Part shown: positions 63,353 through 64,000 of the stretch, in pieces
Numbering within the stretch: the stretch's first letter is position 1
How the letters are laid out: each line of letters starts with the position of its first letter
Source: Apostichopus japonicus
Lineage: Eukaryota > Echinodermata > Holothuroidea > Aspidochirotida > Stichopodidae
Length of the DNA: 64,000 nucleotides
Assembly (NCBI RefSeq): GCF_037975245.1
Contig: NC_092568.1
Span: 10,253,501 to 10,317,500, forward strand
Direction: 5' to 3'
The notes under the pieces: generated by a model
What the model was told of the DNA's origin: nothing
Databases searched by the model: none
Seen by the model: the letters and a program-made list of their open reading frames with translations, nothing else
Made by a program: the position numbers and the translations under genes

Positions 63353-64000
63353 GTAAGTTATTATGTCAACTGGGTAGAAACGACCGATATTGAGAGGATT
63401 GAATGCAGGATATAGTAAAATATGTTTTGTTATAGCTATTGGTCGTGTATCGATTTCTAAACAAAGGAACCACTAATTCAGTTCTCGTCTGTCATTGTTA
63501 AAATGAAGTCTGCTATGTTGGGGGTGATGGATGTTATGAAGCATCACTTTTGATTTTTGCCCTGCCCTCCCACACACCCCCCCCCCTGCCATTCTTTGAT
63601 GCTGTGTTAGAAGCAGATGAAAGATATAAAGATCGGTCCAGATATCGATGCAACCAGCCTGAAAACTCGAAGCTGGTGGTACGTTCCTTAGTTTATATGT
63701 GACTGAGATGGATTCCAATTTCGTTTCTCTTGCAATCTCTCTTGAAAGTTCATTCCCTGCCACTTTCCTTCATGCTGAAGTGATCTCGTGGTGTGATTTC
63801 TGGGATTGCTCAGTGTACTGAATGGTAGCTCAGTAATTATGGTACAACACAGCAGGGACATGTTATCCCAGAGGGGTTGACTGGGTTTTCATTGTTTCTG
63901 TTTGAAACTAGCTTTTTGATTCCTTGCCAAAGAAACCTATACAGTGGTGGTGGCAGTGTCAGTGTGTGTTTGCGTGTTAATGTATATGTTATACTCTTGT
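63353..64000 (+). other. Downstream kinase intron or gene end
   Basis: Begins with a consensus GTAAGT donor. It contains a C-rich tract near 63578-63589 and a weak candidate exon at 63611-63678. Nothing else recognised up to the window edge. Confidence 0.5.

Overview
The window is animal nuclear DNA, most likely from a marine invertebrate (an echinoderm or related deuterostome is an inference from repeat style only). It is AT-rich and almost entirely non-coding. It contains spliceosomal exons with GT/AG borders, tRNA-derived SINEs, a LINE tail, hAT transposons, TTAA-flanked MITEs, many tandem repeats and TA microsatellites. It has no bacterial-type operons and no CRISPR array.

The one host gene I can support is a plus-strand protein kinase of the CMGC group, DYRK/HIPK-like. 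Four consecutive exons are visible: 10761-10882 (DFG to APE), 60370-60435 (subdomain IX), 62215-62371 (subdomain X) and 63263-63352 (towards subdomain XI). Splice phases match at all three junctions. The N-lobe and catalytic loop lie upstream of the window or in exons I could not find, and the C-terminal end probably lies beyond it. The first and second visible exons encode adjacent residues, so about 49.5 kb (10883-60369) is a single intron.

Layout. 1-2390: 15-bp and 82-bp tandem arrays; most 82-bp units carry an AP-1-like TGAGTCA. 3628-4300: dispersed repeat with a near-perfect palindrome. 5884-10504: hAT element with a BED-finger transposase on the minus strand, inserted into a TA microsatellite and broken by two frameshifts. 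10761-10882: kinase exon. 10883-60369: giant intron with a tRNA-like SINE head (13636), a 2.27-kb hAT-like element nested in a TTAA MITE (17432-20060), tRNA-Ser-type SINEs (36886, 37960), a LINE 3' end (44079), a tetranucleotide array with a 444-bp higher-order duplication (46033-47045), and pairs of dispersed repeats in opposite orientation. 60370-63352: three closely spaced kinase exons.

Nothing here acts as a multi-gene system. The noteworthy points are the giant intron, the nested transposons, the inverted repeat pairs inside the intron, and the AP-1-motif minisatellite.
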